From the NCBI GenBank assembly GCA_030426125.1, contig JAUHZB010000006.1, positions 1 through 52,011 of the forward strand: a stretch of DNA of 52,011 bases. Direction: 5' to 3'. A model generated the notes under the pieces. That model was not told the origin of the DNA and did no database searches. It was given only the letters and a program-made list of their open reading frames with translations. Made by a program: the position numbers and the translations under genes. How positions within the stretch are numbered: the first letter of the stretch is position 1; the number at the start of each line of letters is the position of its first letter. This DNA is from a bacterium. GTDB lineage: Bacteria; Patescibacteriota; Saccharimonadia; Saccharimonadales; AWTP1-31. Below, in pieces: positions 8,935 to 17,732 of the stretch.

Positions 8935-9753
8935 TCAGTAATTTAACGTATAGTCAACGACTTCCCAGGAATTGTTTTGCTTATTGAAATAAAGCAAACC
9001 ATAGAAATCTTGATCTGAATAGTTGGCTGTGTAGCTAATGGTTCCTTGATCTGGGTTGCTCGACTTCCATGTATCTCTTTTGATATTTATCGTGGCTTCA
9101 GGGGGCACAACACTAGTATCAGTCGCAATGTACTGATTATTATAAATACCTTCACTTTCGATCGATTTTATAGCCGTACAAACGCCTTGAGGCATATTCT
9201 CAACCCCACAATGTTTTGACTTGGTGGCCGACGGGGAACTTGAGTTGTTATTATTCTTTGGCCCATCCGATGACTTATTCTGAGTCTGAGAAAGTCCACT
9301 ATTGTCATTATTATTTGCCTCTTCGGACAATGGCGCCTTATTCGAGTCAACTTTTTCAGTTAACTCATTTGTTTCGGACGAAACTGAGCCGGAATCTTCC
9401 GAGTTACGATCTTTTAAAGCCATCCCTGCAACAATTAAGACTACAGCTAGCAATATAGCAACGAAAATAATAAGCATGCGTTTGCGTAATTTTTGACGCT
9501 TTTGATTTTTTTCAACGCTTGTTGCGGATATTATCGGTTGCTGAGATACATCAACAGATGGTTGATTATTCTTTGAGTCAACTAGATGACTATTATTAAT
9601 ATTATCTGGAGGTTGTTCAGGATTATTAGGCATGGGACTATTTGCTGTAGGTGCGCTCTGATTATTCGCTAAATTTTGCCCCAAGCTTGATTCAACACCC
9701 GGAGATATCGTATGATCAGTGTCTTTTGGACTAAAGTTTTCAGAATTACTCAT
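8935..9753 (-). CDS. single-pass membrane protein with Asn/Ser-rich flanks
   Basis: Not recognised. The 272-residue product has a cytoplasmic N-terminus of about 85 residues rich in Asn, Pro and Ser, a basic stop (KNQKRQKLRKR), one membrane helix (about 92-112), a low-complexity Asn/Ser linker (about 120-180) and a small extracellular domain of about 90 residues ending in WEVVDYTLNY. Two Cys (HCGVENMPQGVC) may form a disulfide. The outer domain resembles small secretion-type beta domains but has no diagnostic motif. It is followed after a short gap by other surface genes. Confidence 0.7.
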   Translation of the reverse strand: MSNSENFSPKDTDHTISPGVESSLGQNLANNQSAPTANSPMPNNPEQPPDNINNSHLVDSKNNQPSVDVSQQPIISATSVEKNQKRQKLRKRMLIIFVAILLAVVLIVAGMALKDRNSEDSGSVSSETNELTEKVDSNKAPLSEEANNNDNSGLSQTQNKSSDGPKNNNNSSSPSATKSKHCGVENMPQGVCTAIKSIESEGIYNNQYIATDTSVVPPEATINIKRDTWKSSNPDQGTISYTANYSDQDFYGLLYFNKQNNSWEVVDYTLNY

Positions 9754-9798
9754 ACGGCAATACTGTTACCTTTATCTACAAGATACCGGCTTACGTGT

Positions 9799-10440
9799 TT
9801 ACTTACCACCGCCAGATGGAGCTGGTGCTTGAGGAGCCTGTTCTTCAGCCCACAATGAACTGACATTGACTAGTGCACTGCTGCCATTCTGCTGCTGGGC
9901 ATCAATAATTAACGATGGATAGCTATTTGACGGAGCATTTGATTTGGCTTGTTGAAAACCACTACATATAGTTTCATATGAGCTTTTACTAAACTTTAAT
10001 GTTGCTTTAGAAATGCCAACTGCTTCTATGATAGCCTTTCCTTTTCCTTTTACACTTGCACAGGTTCGATATAAATAATTCTTCTTTACAACAAAAGCAC
10101 TAGCCGTGTCATACCCACCCTGGACAGCGGCCGATGCATAGCCAGCTCCTGAAGGACATGCTAAAACCGCAACTTTAGTATTATTTTTTGAAGCATCAGA
10201 AACAGCTTTTGCTGAACATGGTGAGTTAGCTGTTAGCCTCATCTGCCCATTAGCAATGGTAGCTGAACCCAGACTTGTGGCAGCAAAACTTTGGTAAGTA
10301 AAATAAGTACCAACCCCAGTCAATACTAGTACTGTTATAATCAAACTTTTTTTTCGAATAGAAAGCGAATTAAATCTACTGATCAGGCTTTTTTTAGTCT
10401 TACTAGTGGCACTTTTTGTGACTTTTTTAGTTTTTGGCAT
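9799..10440 (-). CDS. secreted/anchored protein of unknown function
   Basis: Product of 213 residues starting with a highly basic stretch (KTKKVTKSATSKTKKS), then one hydrophobic segment (about 32-48) ending in YQSFAAT, a signal-like form seen repeatedly in Saccharibacteria. The outer domain has about four Cys (NSPCSAKA, LACPSG, YRTCASV, ETICSG) that could make two disulfides, and the tail is Pro/Ala/Gly-rich (APQAPAPSGGGK). A purine-rich AAGGAAAAAA lies upstream of the ATG. Function unknown. Confidence 0.7.
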   Translation of the reverse strand: MPKTKKVTKSATSKTKKSLISRFNSLSIRKKSLIITVLVLTGVGTYFTYQSFAATSLGSATIANGQMRLTANSPCSAKAVSDASKNNTKVAVLACPSGAGYASAAVQGGYDTASAFVVKKNYLYRTCASVKGKGKAIIEAVGISKATLKFSKSSYETICSGFQQAKSNAPSNSYPSLIIDAQQQNGSSALVNVSSLWAEEQAPQAPAPSGGGK

Positions 10441-10521
10441 AGTGAGTTTTTTCCTTTTTTGTTATATTAGTTACATTGTAACGCATATGGTTATTATATC
10501 AAATATCAGATTACGCAAGAC

Positions 10522-11919
10522 TCATCTGCGGAGGATTAACTTTTTTAGTTTTGTTCGAAAAATTAATGCCAACAGTAATAATATGATTACGCCCAAGCTT
10601 ACTAACCATTCTCCGACAAGCGTATATACCGTCTTATCTGAGTTTGTTTTTATATTAGTATCAACTGCTCCTAATTCATTTATCTCAACTAACGTATTAC
10701 CATTATTATCTAGAGCATATGCTCGAGCAGAATTAGCCGATTGCAAAAAATAACGACTGTTTGCAACAGCCATAAATTTCGCCAAAGATTTTTGTTGCCA
10801 AGCAAATAGCACAGAGCCCTTAAAAATAGTCAAAGACGCGGAGTTACTCAGAACAGTTGCGTTGTTGTTACTAAATTCACGATAATCTTGAGGCGATATA
10901 ATACTGGAGCAAACTGCTGCCCCGATAATAACATCTTCCTTTACCTCAAATGGTTGCAGTTGTTCACTACTTCTTATAACGCTTTTAACGTTACTAAAAT
11001 AATCCAACGTACCCTTCTGGTTAGACGCCCGGAGCGCTGTTCTCAATATATAAGGCAGATCTTCACCCCCTGGAATCAGACGAAACTTATCCTGGTACCA
11101 CGTAATGCCGTCTTGACTATTACCATATACCATTCTATTCAAGTGGCCTGTTTCTCCCTCAGGATTAACTTCGAGCGAGCCTAAGAAATATGTAGTAGCT
11201 TGATCACTTTCAGTTCTTTCCAGCCGTTTATGTAGATTCCTACTATTAATTTCATCTAACCCGTATTCAGGATAAACAACCAAATCGCTATTTTCTTTGT
11301 TAACAGGTGGGACTTTGTGGTTTATAGTTTCACTTATTATGGTTGCTTTAAACTCTACTCCATTTACTTTTTTATAAAAATGCCACCCCCATAAAGACAG
11401 CAGCGTCAAAAAAAGGAACGGGAAAACAGCTAAACGCCTCCTATCTTTATCTACTAAGAGTATTAAGAAAAGCCATAAAAAACCCGCAAAACCAAAAAAC
11501 CCGATTATTCTAGTAGCGTAAATAAATGGTGTCTGAATAAACAATAGAGTCGCTGAACCAAGCGGTAATAGGCTATCCAATCTACCCTGTGGCCCTATCC
11601 AAAATACAGAAGGAATCCAAGCCACCAGGTAATCAAAGAGGGCCAGCAGTGGAATAAGGGCTATCATAATCCAATTTGGATAAATACTTAATAACCATCT
11701 GCACAGACGAATAGCCTGCCACATTATTAATGAGCTAATAGCCACATTGATAGTCAAAACAAAAGAAGCAATAATAAAGCCTTGGATCGAATTACCAGCT
11801 AAGTCAAGCGTGTCTGTAAATAATACCCAAGACCAGGCTATAGTGTACCAGCAGACCAACAGCAATAATAGAGGGCTAGCAGTTAATTTACGGTAGAAAC
11901 GAACCACATACTTACGCAT
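10522..11919 (-). CDS. apolipoprotein N-acyltransferase-like membrane nitrilase (copy 2)
   Basis: Second Lnt-type protein: about six N-terminal membrane segments, then a carbon-nitrogen hydrolase domain with Glu in VVYPEYG, Lys in YQDKFRLIPGGEDLPY and Cys in GAAVCSS, and a final C-terminal membrane helix (LVGEWLVSLGVIILLLLAL) with basic end. The open frame continues upstream to 12006, but that would run into the tRNA-Glu gene; the internal ATG at 11919 (MRKYVVRFYRK) is the sensible start and gives 465 residues. Sequence similarity to copy 1 is mainly in motif regions, so this is an old paralogue or separately acquired. The substrate is not known. Confidence 0.75.
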   Translation of the reverse strand: MRKYVVRFYRKLTASPLLLLLVCWYTIAWSWVLFTDTLDLAGNSIQGFIIASFVLTINVAISSLIMWQAIRLCRWLLSIYPNWIMIALIPLLALFDYLVAWIPSVFWIGPQGRLDSLLPLGSATLLFIQTPFIYATRIIGFFGFAGFLWLFLILLVDKDRRRLAVFPFLFLTLLSLWGWHFYKKVNGVEFKATIISETINHKVPPVNKENSDLVVYPEYGLDEINSRNLHKRLERTESDQATTYFLGSLEVNPEGETGHLNRMVYGNSQDGITWYQDKFRLIPGGEDLPYILRTALRASNQKGTLDYFSNVKSVIRSSEQLQPFEVKEDVIIGAAVCSSIISPQDYREFSNNNATVLSNSASLTIFKGSVLFAWQQKSLAKFMAVANSRYFLQSANSARAYALDNNGNTLVEINELGAVDTNIKTNSDKTVYTLVGEWLVSLGVIILLLLALIFRTKLKKLILRR

Positions 11920-11994
11920 ATTATCAAGCAAAACGTATATTTGTTTTCGATTTTTGGCACTCACTTTATCAAGTATAACAAACGGAAGTTGGGA

Positions 11995-12069
11995 TGGTGA
12001 CCTCAAGGGGAATCGAACCCCTATTGCCAGGATGAAAACCTGGTGTCCTAGCCGTTAGACGATGAGGCC
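11995..12069 (-). tRNA. tRNA-Glu (anticodon TTC)
   Basis: Cloverleaf read on the minus strand: acceptor GGCCTCA pairs with TGAGGTC (one G-T pair), anticodon arm CCAGG-TTTTCAT-CCTGG with TTC at 34-36, T-arm with GGTTCGATTCC, discriminator A, and an encoded CCA at 11995-11997. A TGGTATACT extended -10 lies at 12122-12129. Confidence 0.95.
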
Positions 12070-12121
12070 TTGGTTTAGCGTCGACTTCTTCTGTGTTTTT
12101 ACTCGAGGAAAAGACTACAAA

Positions 12122-12129
12122 AGTATACC
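12122..12129 (-). promoter_or_regulatory. extended -10 for tRNA-Glu
   Basis: Minus strand TGG followed by TATACT, about 52 bases before the tRNA 5' end. The -35 is poor, but the TGn extension compensates. It sits directly after the upstream terminator, which fits an independent tRNA transcript. Confidence 0.4.
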
Positions 12130-12140
12130 ATAACAGATAG

Positions 12141-12174
12141 AGAAATAAAAGACTCCCCAGTTTCCTGGAGAGTC
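12141..12174 (-). terminator. rho-independent terminator
   Basis: Minus strand stem GACTCTCCAG, GAAA tetraloop, CTGGGGAGTC (10 base pairs, one G-U), followed by TTTTATTTCT. It ends the surface operon about 90 bases after the LPXTG gene and separates it from tRNA-Glu. Confidence 0.85.
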
Positions 12175-12227
12175 TAGTATAAGAATGAGCGGTCAGTCAA
12201 ACTACTCGTGTTTACCCACTCACCTTA

Positions 12228-12248
12228 GCATAGATTTTTAATCTATGC
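12228..12248. other. perfect 9-bp hairpin after the LPXTG gene
   Basis: GCATAGATT, TTT, AATCTATGC. It lies 12 bases past the stop codon and upstream of the stronger terminator. No U-run follows on the minus strand, so it is more likely a 3' stabilising stem-loop than a terminator. Confidence 0.5.
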
Positions 12249-12260
12249 AATCTTATTCTC

Positions 12261-13373
12261 TTAAACTGATAGTTTTCGAGCTTTGTATGCCTTGTGCAAG
12301 AAAGCACCGATCATACTTACTGTAGCAAAGATGCCGAAGACATTTGCACCAGTATCTGGAAGTGTGCCAGAAGGTGGAACAACTACAGATGGAGGTGTTG
12401 GAGGAACTACTGGAGGCTGGTTGTCTTTAAAGACTACTGTCTTTGCACAGTCTTCACCGTTCACCCATTTAACAGTACCGTCAGCTAGTTTCACCTGAAC
12501 TCTAGCTTGAATAGTATATGTACCATCTTTATCTGTAGGATACTGATGAGTATCAGTCTGTTTGGTGCTTACTTCAGATCCATCACCCCAGTTAATTTCA
12601 TATCCAACTACAGTTGCGTTTTCAGTAACACCGTTAACTTTTACAGTTACTTTACGGTCATCTGTTACAACAAATGCACCTTCGTCTAGCTTACATGCAG
12701 CTGTGCTGATTACTGGTTTTGGTTGTTCTTTAACTTCAACTGTTAGAGTAACGTAAACTCGTTGTTCCCAGCAGCCCCAAACATCTCCATTTGGTGCGTC
12801 AGTACCGATAGCAGCACCAGTAGTTACAATTGAATCACTAAGTGCCTTTGATCCTGCTCGAGTGTATTGCTTGGCAGTTCCAGCTACGTAATTTAATTTT
12901 ACGGTCTTGCCGTCAGTACAAGCAATAGTCATACCATCATTAACGCTAGCTGCATTAGAGGCACTAATAGTAGCATTTGGATTAAAGGCAGAACTTGCAG
13001 TCGCGTTCTTTAGATCAACTATTACTTTAGAGTTCTTGGCAACACTAGGACCGTTTCCATTTCCGTTTTCGTATTGGCTAGCGCCATTGTGTACGTATAC
13101 ACGGAGTGTGAACCTTTTTCCTGTTTCACAAGTACTTCTAACGTCATTAACTGATGCGTTTGTGTCGCCTTCTACCTTACCTCTAAAGAAGTCGGCTTCA
13201 TTACCTTCAGATGGAACACCGGTATAGACATTGAAAGCCGGTGCAGGTGCTGGAGGTGTGCTATCTCCTGTATATGGGATTGCTGCAGTTACAGCTGGAG
13301 CAGAAGTAGCAATGGCCATTAATGTAGCTATTGTTAGAACTGATCCTTTTACGAAATTTTTTAGTAAATTCAT
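12261..13373 (-). CDS. LPXTG cell-wall surface protein with PKD-like domain
   Basis: Secreted wall-anchored protein of 370 residues. Signal peptide at about 1-30 (NFVKGSVLTIATLMAIATSAPAV). The middle holds beta-sandwich regions, including a PKD-like core with NWGDGS and TYTIQARVQV (about residues 265-295), and a Pro-rich stretch (QPPVVPPTPPSVVVPPSG). It ends with LPDTG at 338-342, a hydrophobic helix (NVFGIFATVSMIGAFL) and a basic tail (KAYKARKLSV), the complete sortase sorting signal. The probable enzyme is the sortase at 47654-48544. It is the last gene of the surface operon and has an AGGAGAA ribosome-binding site. Function as a structural or host-contact protein is inferred. Confidence 0.85.
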   Translation of the reverse strand: MNLLKNFVKGSVLTIATLMAIATSAPAVTAAIPYTGDSTPPAPAPAFNVYTGVPSEGNEADFFRGKVEGDTNASVNDVRSTCETGKRFTLRVYVHNGASQYENGNGNGPSVAKNSKVIVDLKNATASSAFNPNATISASNAASVNDGMTIACTDGKTVKLNYVAGTAKQYTRAGSKALSDSIVTTGAAIGTDAPNGDVWGCWEQRVYVTLTVEVKEQPKPVISTAACKLDEGAFVVTDDRKVTVKVNGVTENATVVGYEINWGDGSEVSTKQTDTHQYPTDKDGTYTIQARVQVKLADGTVKWVNGEDCAKTVVFKDNQPPVVPPTPPSVVVPPSGTLPDTGANVFGIFATVSMIGAFLHKAYKARKLSV

Positions 13374-13403
13374 TATATTATTCTCCTTAAATAGCTTCTT
13401 AAT

Positions 13404-14726
13404 TTAGTTTGGTGCACCTGGAATAGTTACTTCAGGACCTTTTTCGGTAGTTGTTGTAGTAGGCCGTTGGGTAGTTGTTGTAGTAGGCCGTTGGGTAGTT
13501 GTTGGGGTTGGGGGTTGAGTCGGAGTTGGAGTTGGGGGTTGAGTCGGAGTTGGAGTTGGGGGTTGAGTCGGAGTTGGAGTTGGGGTTGTTCCAGTGCCTG
13601 TTGGGGTTGTTCCAGTGGTGCCTGTTGGGGTTGTTCCAGTGGTGCCTGTTGGGGTTGTTCCAGTGCCTGCTGGGGTTTCACCAGTAGTTACTATTGAGGT
13701 TCCACCATTTGCAGGAGTTGTAGTTATTGTAGTTTCACCACTTGGAGTACGTACTTCAACAACTAAATCACCGTTGGCGTTTGTTCCAGTTGTAGTAACA
13801 TTTCCAGTTTCTTGATCAACAGTTGTATCTAATATTTCACCGCCTGCAAAAGGAGTGTCACCTTGTGGTACAGGACTATTAGTTGGATCAGTCTCTTCTG
13901 GCTCAAGATCACTTAGATCAAGACTTCCACCTTCACCTTCAGTTAGTCCAGTAAAGTAAATTTGACCTTCCTTACTAATTAATACTTCGTTATATCCAGT
14001 TTCACCTTCTCCACCATATTTAGATGTTTCGCGTCGTTTTAGTTCTAGCCCACCTAGATCGTTAGGAAGCACTACTCGCTCAAGTGATACGCCTGTAATA
14101 TTGAAGTCTTCATCCCTTTCAGCAACTAGTTGAGTAACTATAGCACCTTTAGCATTCCATAAATCAGTGTATTCAGCATCCTGGTTTAAAGTTTCAAGAA
14201 CTTTCTGACAGTCTTCAGCAGCAGCTTTATCGCCACCTTCAGCTGAATAGGCTGCGTATCGATCTGCGTATGTATTAAGGACTGAGTAGTTTGGGTTTAC
14301 AGCTTCACCATCATGAGAAGGAGCTCCAAAAGCAGCCATAGCTGCAGCCATTGAGGCTCGATCACCTTCATTTGCTAATGGACCATTTTCATTGAATAGG
14401 TTAGAAACATATTCTTTAACATCATCGCCATTACTTAGCTTTTCAGTAAACGGAAGGAAAGCAAAATCGTTATATTTTCCAGAGTTAGAAGCAGCATCTG
14501 CTTCTGTGAAATCTTCACAAGTTAATTCAGCAGGTGTTTTATCGTCAGCTGGTCCATCTCCACCGTCTCTATCAATGCAAGATACTACACCGAAACCAGC
14601 TCCAGCTACTAAAGCTACACCAGCTACACCAGCTACTATTTTGCTACGCAATGATAAAGAATTTCTTTCGTTCTGATCAGCCTCTTGATTAGCTGGCACT
14701 GCTCCTACGGGTTGTTGTTCACTCAT
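13404..14726 (-). CDS. anchored surface protein with Thr/Pro repeat stalk
   Basis: Product of 440 residues. A 28-residue cytoplasmic start is followed by a membrane anchor (about 29-48, ending GFGVVSC), an acidic folded domain (about 55-280) and a C-terminal low-complexity stalk built from GTTPT units, then PPTPTPTQ units and TTTTTQRP units (about 340-430). There is no LPXTG signal, so it is anchored from the N-terminus and the stalk would reach out through the wall. The repeat tract in DNA is at about 13440-13680. AAGGAGAG precedes the ATG. It sits between the LPXTG gene and the DUF58-like gene in one operon. The stalk is a likely O-glycosylation target, by analogy. Confidence 0.75.
   Translation of the reverse strand: MSEQQPVGAVPANQEADQNERNSLSLRSKIVAGVAGVALVAGAGFGVVSCIDRDGGDGPADDKTPAELTCEDFTEADAASNSGKYNDFAFLPFTEKLSNGDDVKEYVSNLFNENGPLANEGDRASMAAAMAAFGAPSHDGEAVNPNYSVLNTYADRYAAYSAEGGDKAAAEDCQKVLETLNQDAEYTDLWNAKGAIVTQLVAERDEDFNITGVSLERVVLPNDLGGLELKRRETSKYGGEGETGYNEVLISKEGQIYFTGLTEGEGGSLDLSDLEPEETDPTNSPVPQGDTPFAGGEILDTTVDQETGNVTTTGTNANGDLVVEVRTPSGETTITTTPANGGTSIVTTGETPAGTGTTPTGTTGTTPTGTTGTTPTGTGTTPTPTPTQPPTPTPTQPPTPTPTQPPTPTTTQRPTTTTTQRPTTTTTEKGPEVTIPGAPN
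13440..13680. repeat. in-gene tandem repeats coding Thr/Pro stalk
   Basis: Three repeat types in tandem: 24-base units coding PPTPTPTQ (three copies), 24-27-base units coding GTTPT-type segments, and 24-base units coding TTTTTQRP-like segments. Such arrays change length easily, so stalk length probably varies between strains. Confidence 0.85.
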
Positions 14727-14842
14727 CTATACTCTCCTTAACTCCTTTACCTACTGCCTCTCAATGCAAGTAGGAATTAGTTAATAATTTATACTCATAA
14801 ATAATAGCACGCATTATCTTATTTGTCAATATTATTCTTATG

Positions 14843-15673
14843 CTAGTTTAGCGTAAGCGTATTAACTCCTTGAGCTATTACATCATCGGCAATATTTAGG
14901 TCAATTCCGGCTTCCGAACTAGGCAGACTGACCAAACTAACAACGGTCATTCCCGCTGATTGCAATCGATCTACAACTAAGTTATGTCGTGCATCAAGCA
15001 TTTCATTGGCTTTAGCTAGATTTTTTGGCTTATCGGTGTCGATTTCTAGGTCACCGCCCAAGCCAATAACACCTACGTTGGCTGGAATTCGCCTCTCTAA
15101 TGGGTGATTAAGCTTAATTGCTAACGTTGAACTATAATCAGCTTGAACTTCGTGTAGAGGTAGCTTATGGAAATCACTCAACACTAAAGCTAAGCCACCC
15201 ATACACCGCATAGCCACCGACTGAGCCCTATATTCTTCGCTATTCTCTAAAGACTCTAGCTCAATATCACCTATATCTGCAGGTACAAGGCCGTCTACTC
15301 CTGTTGCATATCTATACAACTTATCGCCGACTCCAAGAGCTGACTCTAAACCAACGGCAATAGCAAGAGCTGCTCTTCGCTTAGACGAAGAAATTGCATC
15401 AATATCTGTCCTATTTCCATAGTCGTTGATCAGCGTGACTTCTGTTGGTCGCTTAGGTAGTACCTGATCTACATGGGGGCCACCAACAACCTCTTCCATA
15501 AAAGAGAAGGGTTTAATAGCCTCCGGATCATGAATAACAGGGTTAAATGGAACCTCACCGACAGCCAAACCAGGAACTCCTGATCTGACTCTTTCTTCTA
15601 TATGGCCACCCATACCAACCTTTAGGTTGGCTGCGACTTCGCTAATTGCAGCTTCGGTTCGTGAAAAACTCAT
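14843..15673 (-). CDS. DUF58/vWA-like protein (tentative)
   Basis: Product of 276 residues with no membrane segment. It lies between the stalk protein and a MoxR ATPase with a vWA protein next to that. MoxR-DUF58-vWA trios are a known arrangement. Compatible with this, the middle has a strand with EVTLINDYGNRTD followed by helix KRRAALAIAVGLESALG, then GDKLYRYATG, and a later strand LALVLSDFHK, similar in order to a Rossmann-like vWA core, but the metal-site serines are missing. I therefore call it a degenerate vWA/DUF58-like partner from context and pattern, not from a clear motif. The upstream site is a weak GAG. Confidence 0.5.
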   Translation of the reverse strand: MSFSRTEAAISEVAANLKVGMGGHIEERVRSGVPGLAVGEVPFNPVIHDPEAIKPFSFMEEVVGGPHVDQVLPKRPTEVTLINDYGNRTDIDAISSSKRRAALAIAVGLESALGVGDKLYRYATGVDGLVPADIGDIELESLENSEEYRAQSVAMRCMGGLALVLSDFHKLPLHEVQADYSSTLAIKLNHPLERRIPANVGVIGLGGDLEIDTDKPKNLAKANEMLDARHNLVVDRLQSAGMTVVSLVSLPSSEAGIDLNIADDVIAQGVNTLTLN

Positions 15674-15722
15674 TACTCTTTATACCTATATATCTCAATT
15701 TATCGTAGAACTAAGAGCCCAA

Positions 15723-16787
15723 TTACTGAACGATTGCCTCGACAACGCCAGGAATTTGCTGGTAAGCAGATGTTGAAAGTGCACCTAAACGACCTGTAAC
15801 CATGTACCTAGTAGCCTCAACTAGTTGCTCTTCGTTAACGACCTGTTCACCACCTAAGAATGCCAAAGCCTGGGATAGCTGAATATGCTGTTTAGCAACA
15901 CGTCCCAGTGATTCTTCAATTTTTGGACTATTTAACTGCATTAGCGTATCAACTGTTGCACGCTCCATATTTTTAGCTCTTCCCTTTAAATGATCTGGGA
16001 TAGGCACACCCTTGTAGTCACGACGCATCTGCATTAGCTGGTCTCTAGTAGTAACAGGTTGAACCTGTTCAGGGGTGGGTACGAATCCATTATGGATTTC
16101 ATCTAGCATAGCCTCTTCTTCAACTGAATCCTGTTTTCCGACTCCAGCACCAATAGGAATTCGTGAAGCTAGGGCATGTGGCACTCTAAAAGTTGATTGG
16201 TGAGCCTCACCAGGGTTCATAGTTAGTACAGAATACAACAAGTCATCCATATTAATAGAGCCTGATGGGGTATTGATCATGCCATTCTCTAGGGCTTCTA
16301 GTAGCGTGTTAACGACGTAAGGGTTTGTTCGGTTGATTTCGTTTCCGTAAATAACCTTTGTTGTAGAGCTAAGTATAGAATCCACCTCAGTAACTCGGTC
16401 TTCACGCTCACTAACATCACCACGAGTAGTAGTTACTGAAGATTTTACCTCATCTCCAACTAATCGCTGAGGGGTAAGATCGGCATTTGGTGGTATTTCA
16501 CCAATGTCGTCTTGGCTTAGGCCTGCTATTAAACGGTAGCTATCGCCAGCTAGTGTGGTCTTACCTCCACCTGGCACACCAATATAAAGAACATTTTCTC
16601 CCATTACCATACCTGCTATTATGGCTGCTTTAGCTCGTTTTTCACCGATTAATAGATTATCCAACTGATGGATTGCTTCACTGTTAAATTCGGCAGCCAT
16701 ACCTGGTGTCACTAACCTAGGTTGCTGCTCATAGCCATTGAATGGTGGGGGCGTAGTTCCTTGAATAGTTCCTTGTGATACTGTCAT
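15723..16787 (-). CDS. MoxR-family AAA+ ATPase
   Basis: Cytoplasmic AAA+ ATPase of 354 residues. Visible motifs: Walker A GVPGGGKTT (about 70-78), the MoxR block TPQRLVGDE, Walker B-like region with VIYGNEINRTNP (the usual DEINR is NEINR here), then NPYVVNTLLEALENGMI, sensor-1 VLTMNPGE and a C-terminal lid. MoxR ATPases act as chaperones that load or activate vWA-domain partners, and both neighbours (vWA protein upstream, DUF58-like downstream) fit. AAGGAGTAAAATT precedes the ATG. The Asn in place of the usual Walker B Asp is unusual, and its effect on hydrolysis is uncertain. Confidence 0.9.
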   Translation of the reverse strand: MTVSQGTIQGTTPPPFNGYEQQPRLVTPGMAAEFNSEAIHQLDNLLIGEKRAKAAIIAGMVMGENVLYIGVPGGGKTTLAGDSYRLIAGLSQDDIGEIPPNADLTPQRLVGDEVKSSVTTTRGDVSEREDRVTEVDSILSSTTKVIYGNEINRTNPYVVNTLLEALENGMINTPSGSINMDDLLYSVLTMNPGEAHQSTFRVPHALASRIPIGAGVGKQDSVEEEAMLDEIHNGFVPTPEQVQPVTTRDQLMQMRRDYKGVPIPDHLKGRAKNMERATVDTLMQLNSPKIEESLGRVAKQHIQLSQALAFLGGEQVVNEEQLVEATRYMVTGRLGALSTSAYQQIPGVVEAIVQ

Positions 16788-16798
16788 AATTTTACTCC

Positions 16799-17725
16799 TT
16801 ATCTTCCTATACTATTACTATCTAATGTCATACTTGATCGCTTCTTCCGATACAGCCCAAAAGTTGCAACAGTTAAAGCTCCTGCTAGAATTCGTTTCGG
16901 CCAATCATTGGGAGCTGGATTTTTCAAACGACTTTCTTCGAGACTATCGCTAATTTGATCTACCATTTCTTCTACATTTGCTTCTTCAACGTCAAAATAT
17001 TCACCATTAGTTTGCTTGGTAACCTCTTTAAATCCTTCGACTGAACTTGGATTAGTAGTCTCACCTTCAACATTGGCTACAAATACAGGAATATTCTCGG
17101 CTTCAGTCCGAGCTAAAATATCCGCATTATTACCAAACGTATTTCCATTAGTAATAACTAACACACCCGATGCACTCTGGTTACCGATTTCTTTCCTGCG
17201 TGTTTCTTCGATCTTATCTACTGCTTGGTTAAAACCATCAGCTAATGGTGCATTACCAAATGGCTCATCTTCACCAACCTCAGTTGGCTGGGCAGTCTCT
17301 ACTGCGCCAGAACCAGCTACGTATGCTGTAGCCTCTACTTCATTTGGGTTGTCAAACGAAGCTGTCAATAGGTTGATACTACCAATAGCTGGCTGATCAC
17401 CCATTTCTGTTGCTCCAGAGTGATCGACAACAATACCAAGCTTCGGTGATTGAGCTTCAATATCGTTTGGTTCCCACACTTCGTTGTTTAGAAGACCAAG
17501 TGATGCACCAGCAAACACGATTGGTGTTAGCGCAAGAGCACCAACTCTACGTAATCTAGATACTTCTGGTTCCTGCAAGGCTATACCGATTTCACCAGAT
17601 AGTTGACTTCTATTATTAGAAACATTTCTACTGGCAATATATTCAGTAGCTAGACCAGCACCAGCGCCAGCCATAACACCTACATATTCAGAGTAGTTAC
17701 CAATGGTCTCAATAATTTGACTCAT
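16799..17725 (-). CDS. vWA-domain membrane protein (BatA/BatB-like)
   Basis: Membrane-anchored von Willebrand A protein. An N-terminal part with one or two hydrophobic stretches leads to the vWA domain (about 100-270) starting KLGIVVDHSGATEMGD, so the metal-site pattern DxSxS is DxSGA. ITNGNTFGN and PVFVANVEGETTN are later strands, and a C-terminal helix (ILAGALTVATFGLYRKKR) anchors it. The frame opens further upstream at 17761, but that part encodes a consensus promoter whose start point falls at ATG 17725, so I choose 17725 (308 residues). First gene of the surface operon, 11 bases before the MoxR gene. The partner relationship with MoxR is inferred from the known pairing. Confidence 0.8.
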   Translation of the reverse strand: MSQIIETIGNYSEYVGVMAGAGAGLATEYIASRNVSNNRSQLSGEIGIALQEPEVSRLRRVGALALTPIVFAGASLGLLNNEVWEPNDIEAQSPKLGIVVDHSGATEMGDQPAIGSINLLTASFDNPNEVEATAYVAGSGAVETAQPTEVGEDEPFGNAPLADGFNQAVDKIEETRRKEIGNQSASGVLVITNGNTFGNNADILARTEAENIPVFVANVEGETTNPSSVEGFKEVTKQTNGEYFDVEEANVEEMVDQISDSLEESRLKNPAPNDWPKRILAGALTVATFGLYRKKRSSMTLDSNSIGR

Positions 17726-17732
17726 GTCATAT

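Noticed and set aside
11920-12006. Extension of the second Lnt-like gene to 12006
   Set aside because: It would overlap the tRNA-Glu gene; the internal ATG at 11919 is sufficient.
12228-12248. Perfect hairpin as the terminator of the surface operon
   Set aside because: No U-run follows on the minus strand; the GAAA-loop hairpin at 12141-12174 is the better terminator.
13440-13680. Short regular repeats that could look like a CRISPR array
   Set aside because: The units are contiguous, have no unique spacers and code for Thr/Pro residues within an open frame.
13427-13681. Gln/Pro repeat frame on the minus strand
   Set aside because: Out-of-frame reading of the stalk repeats of the 440-residue gene.
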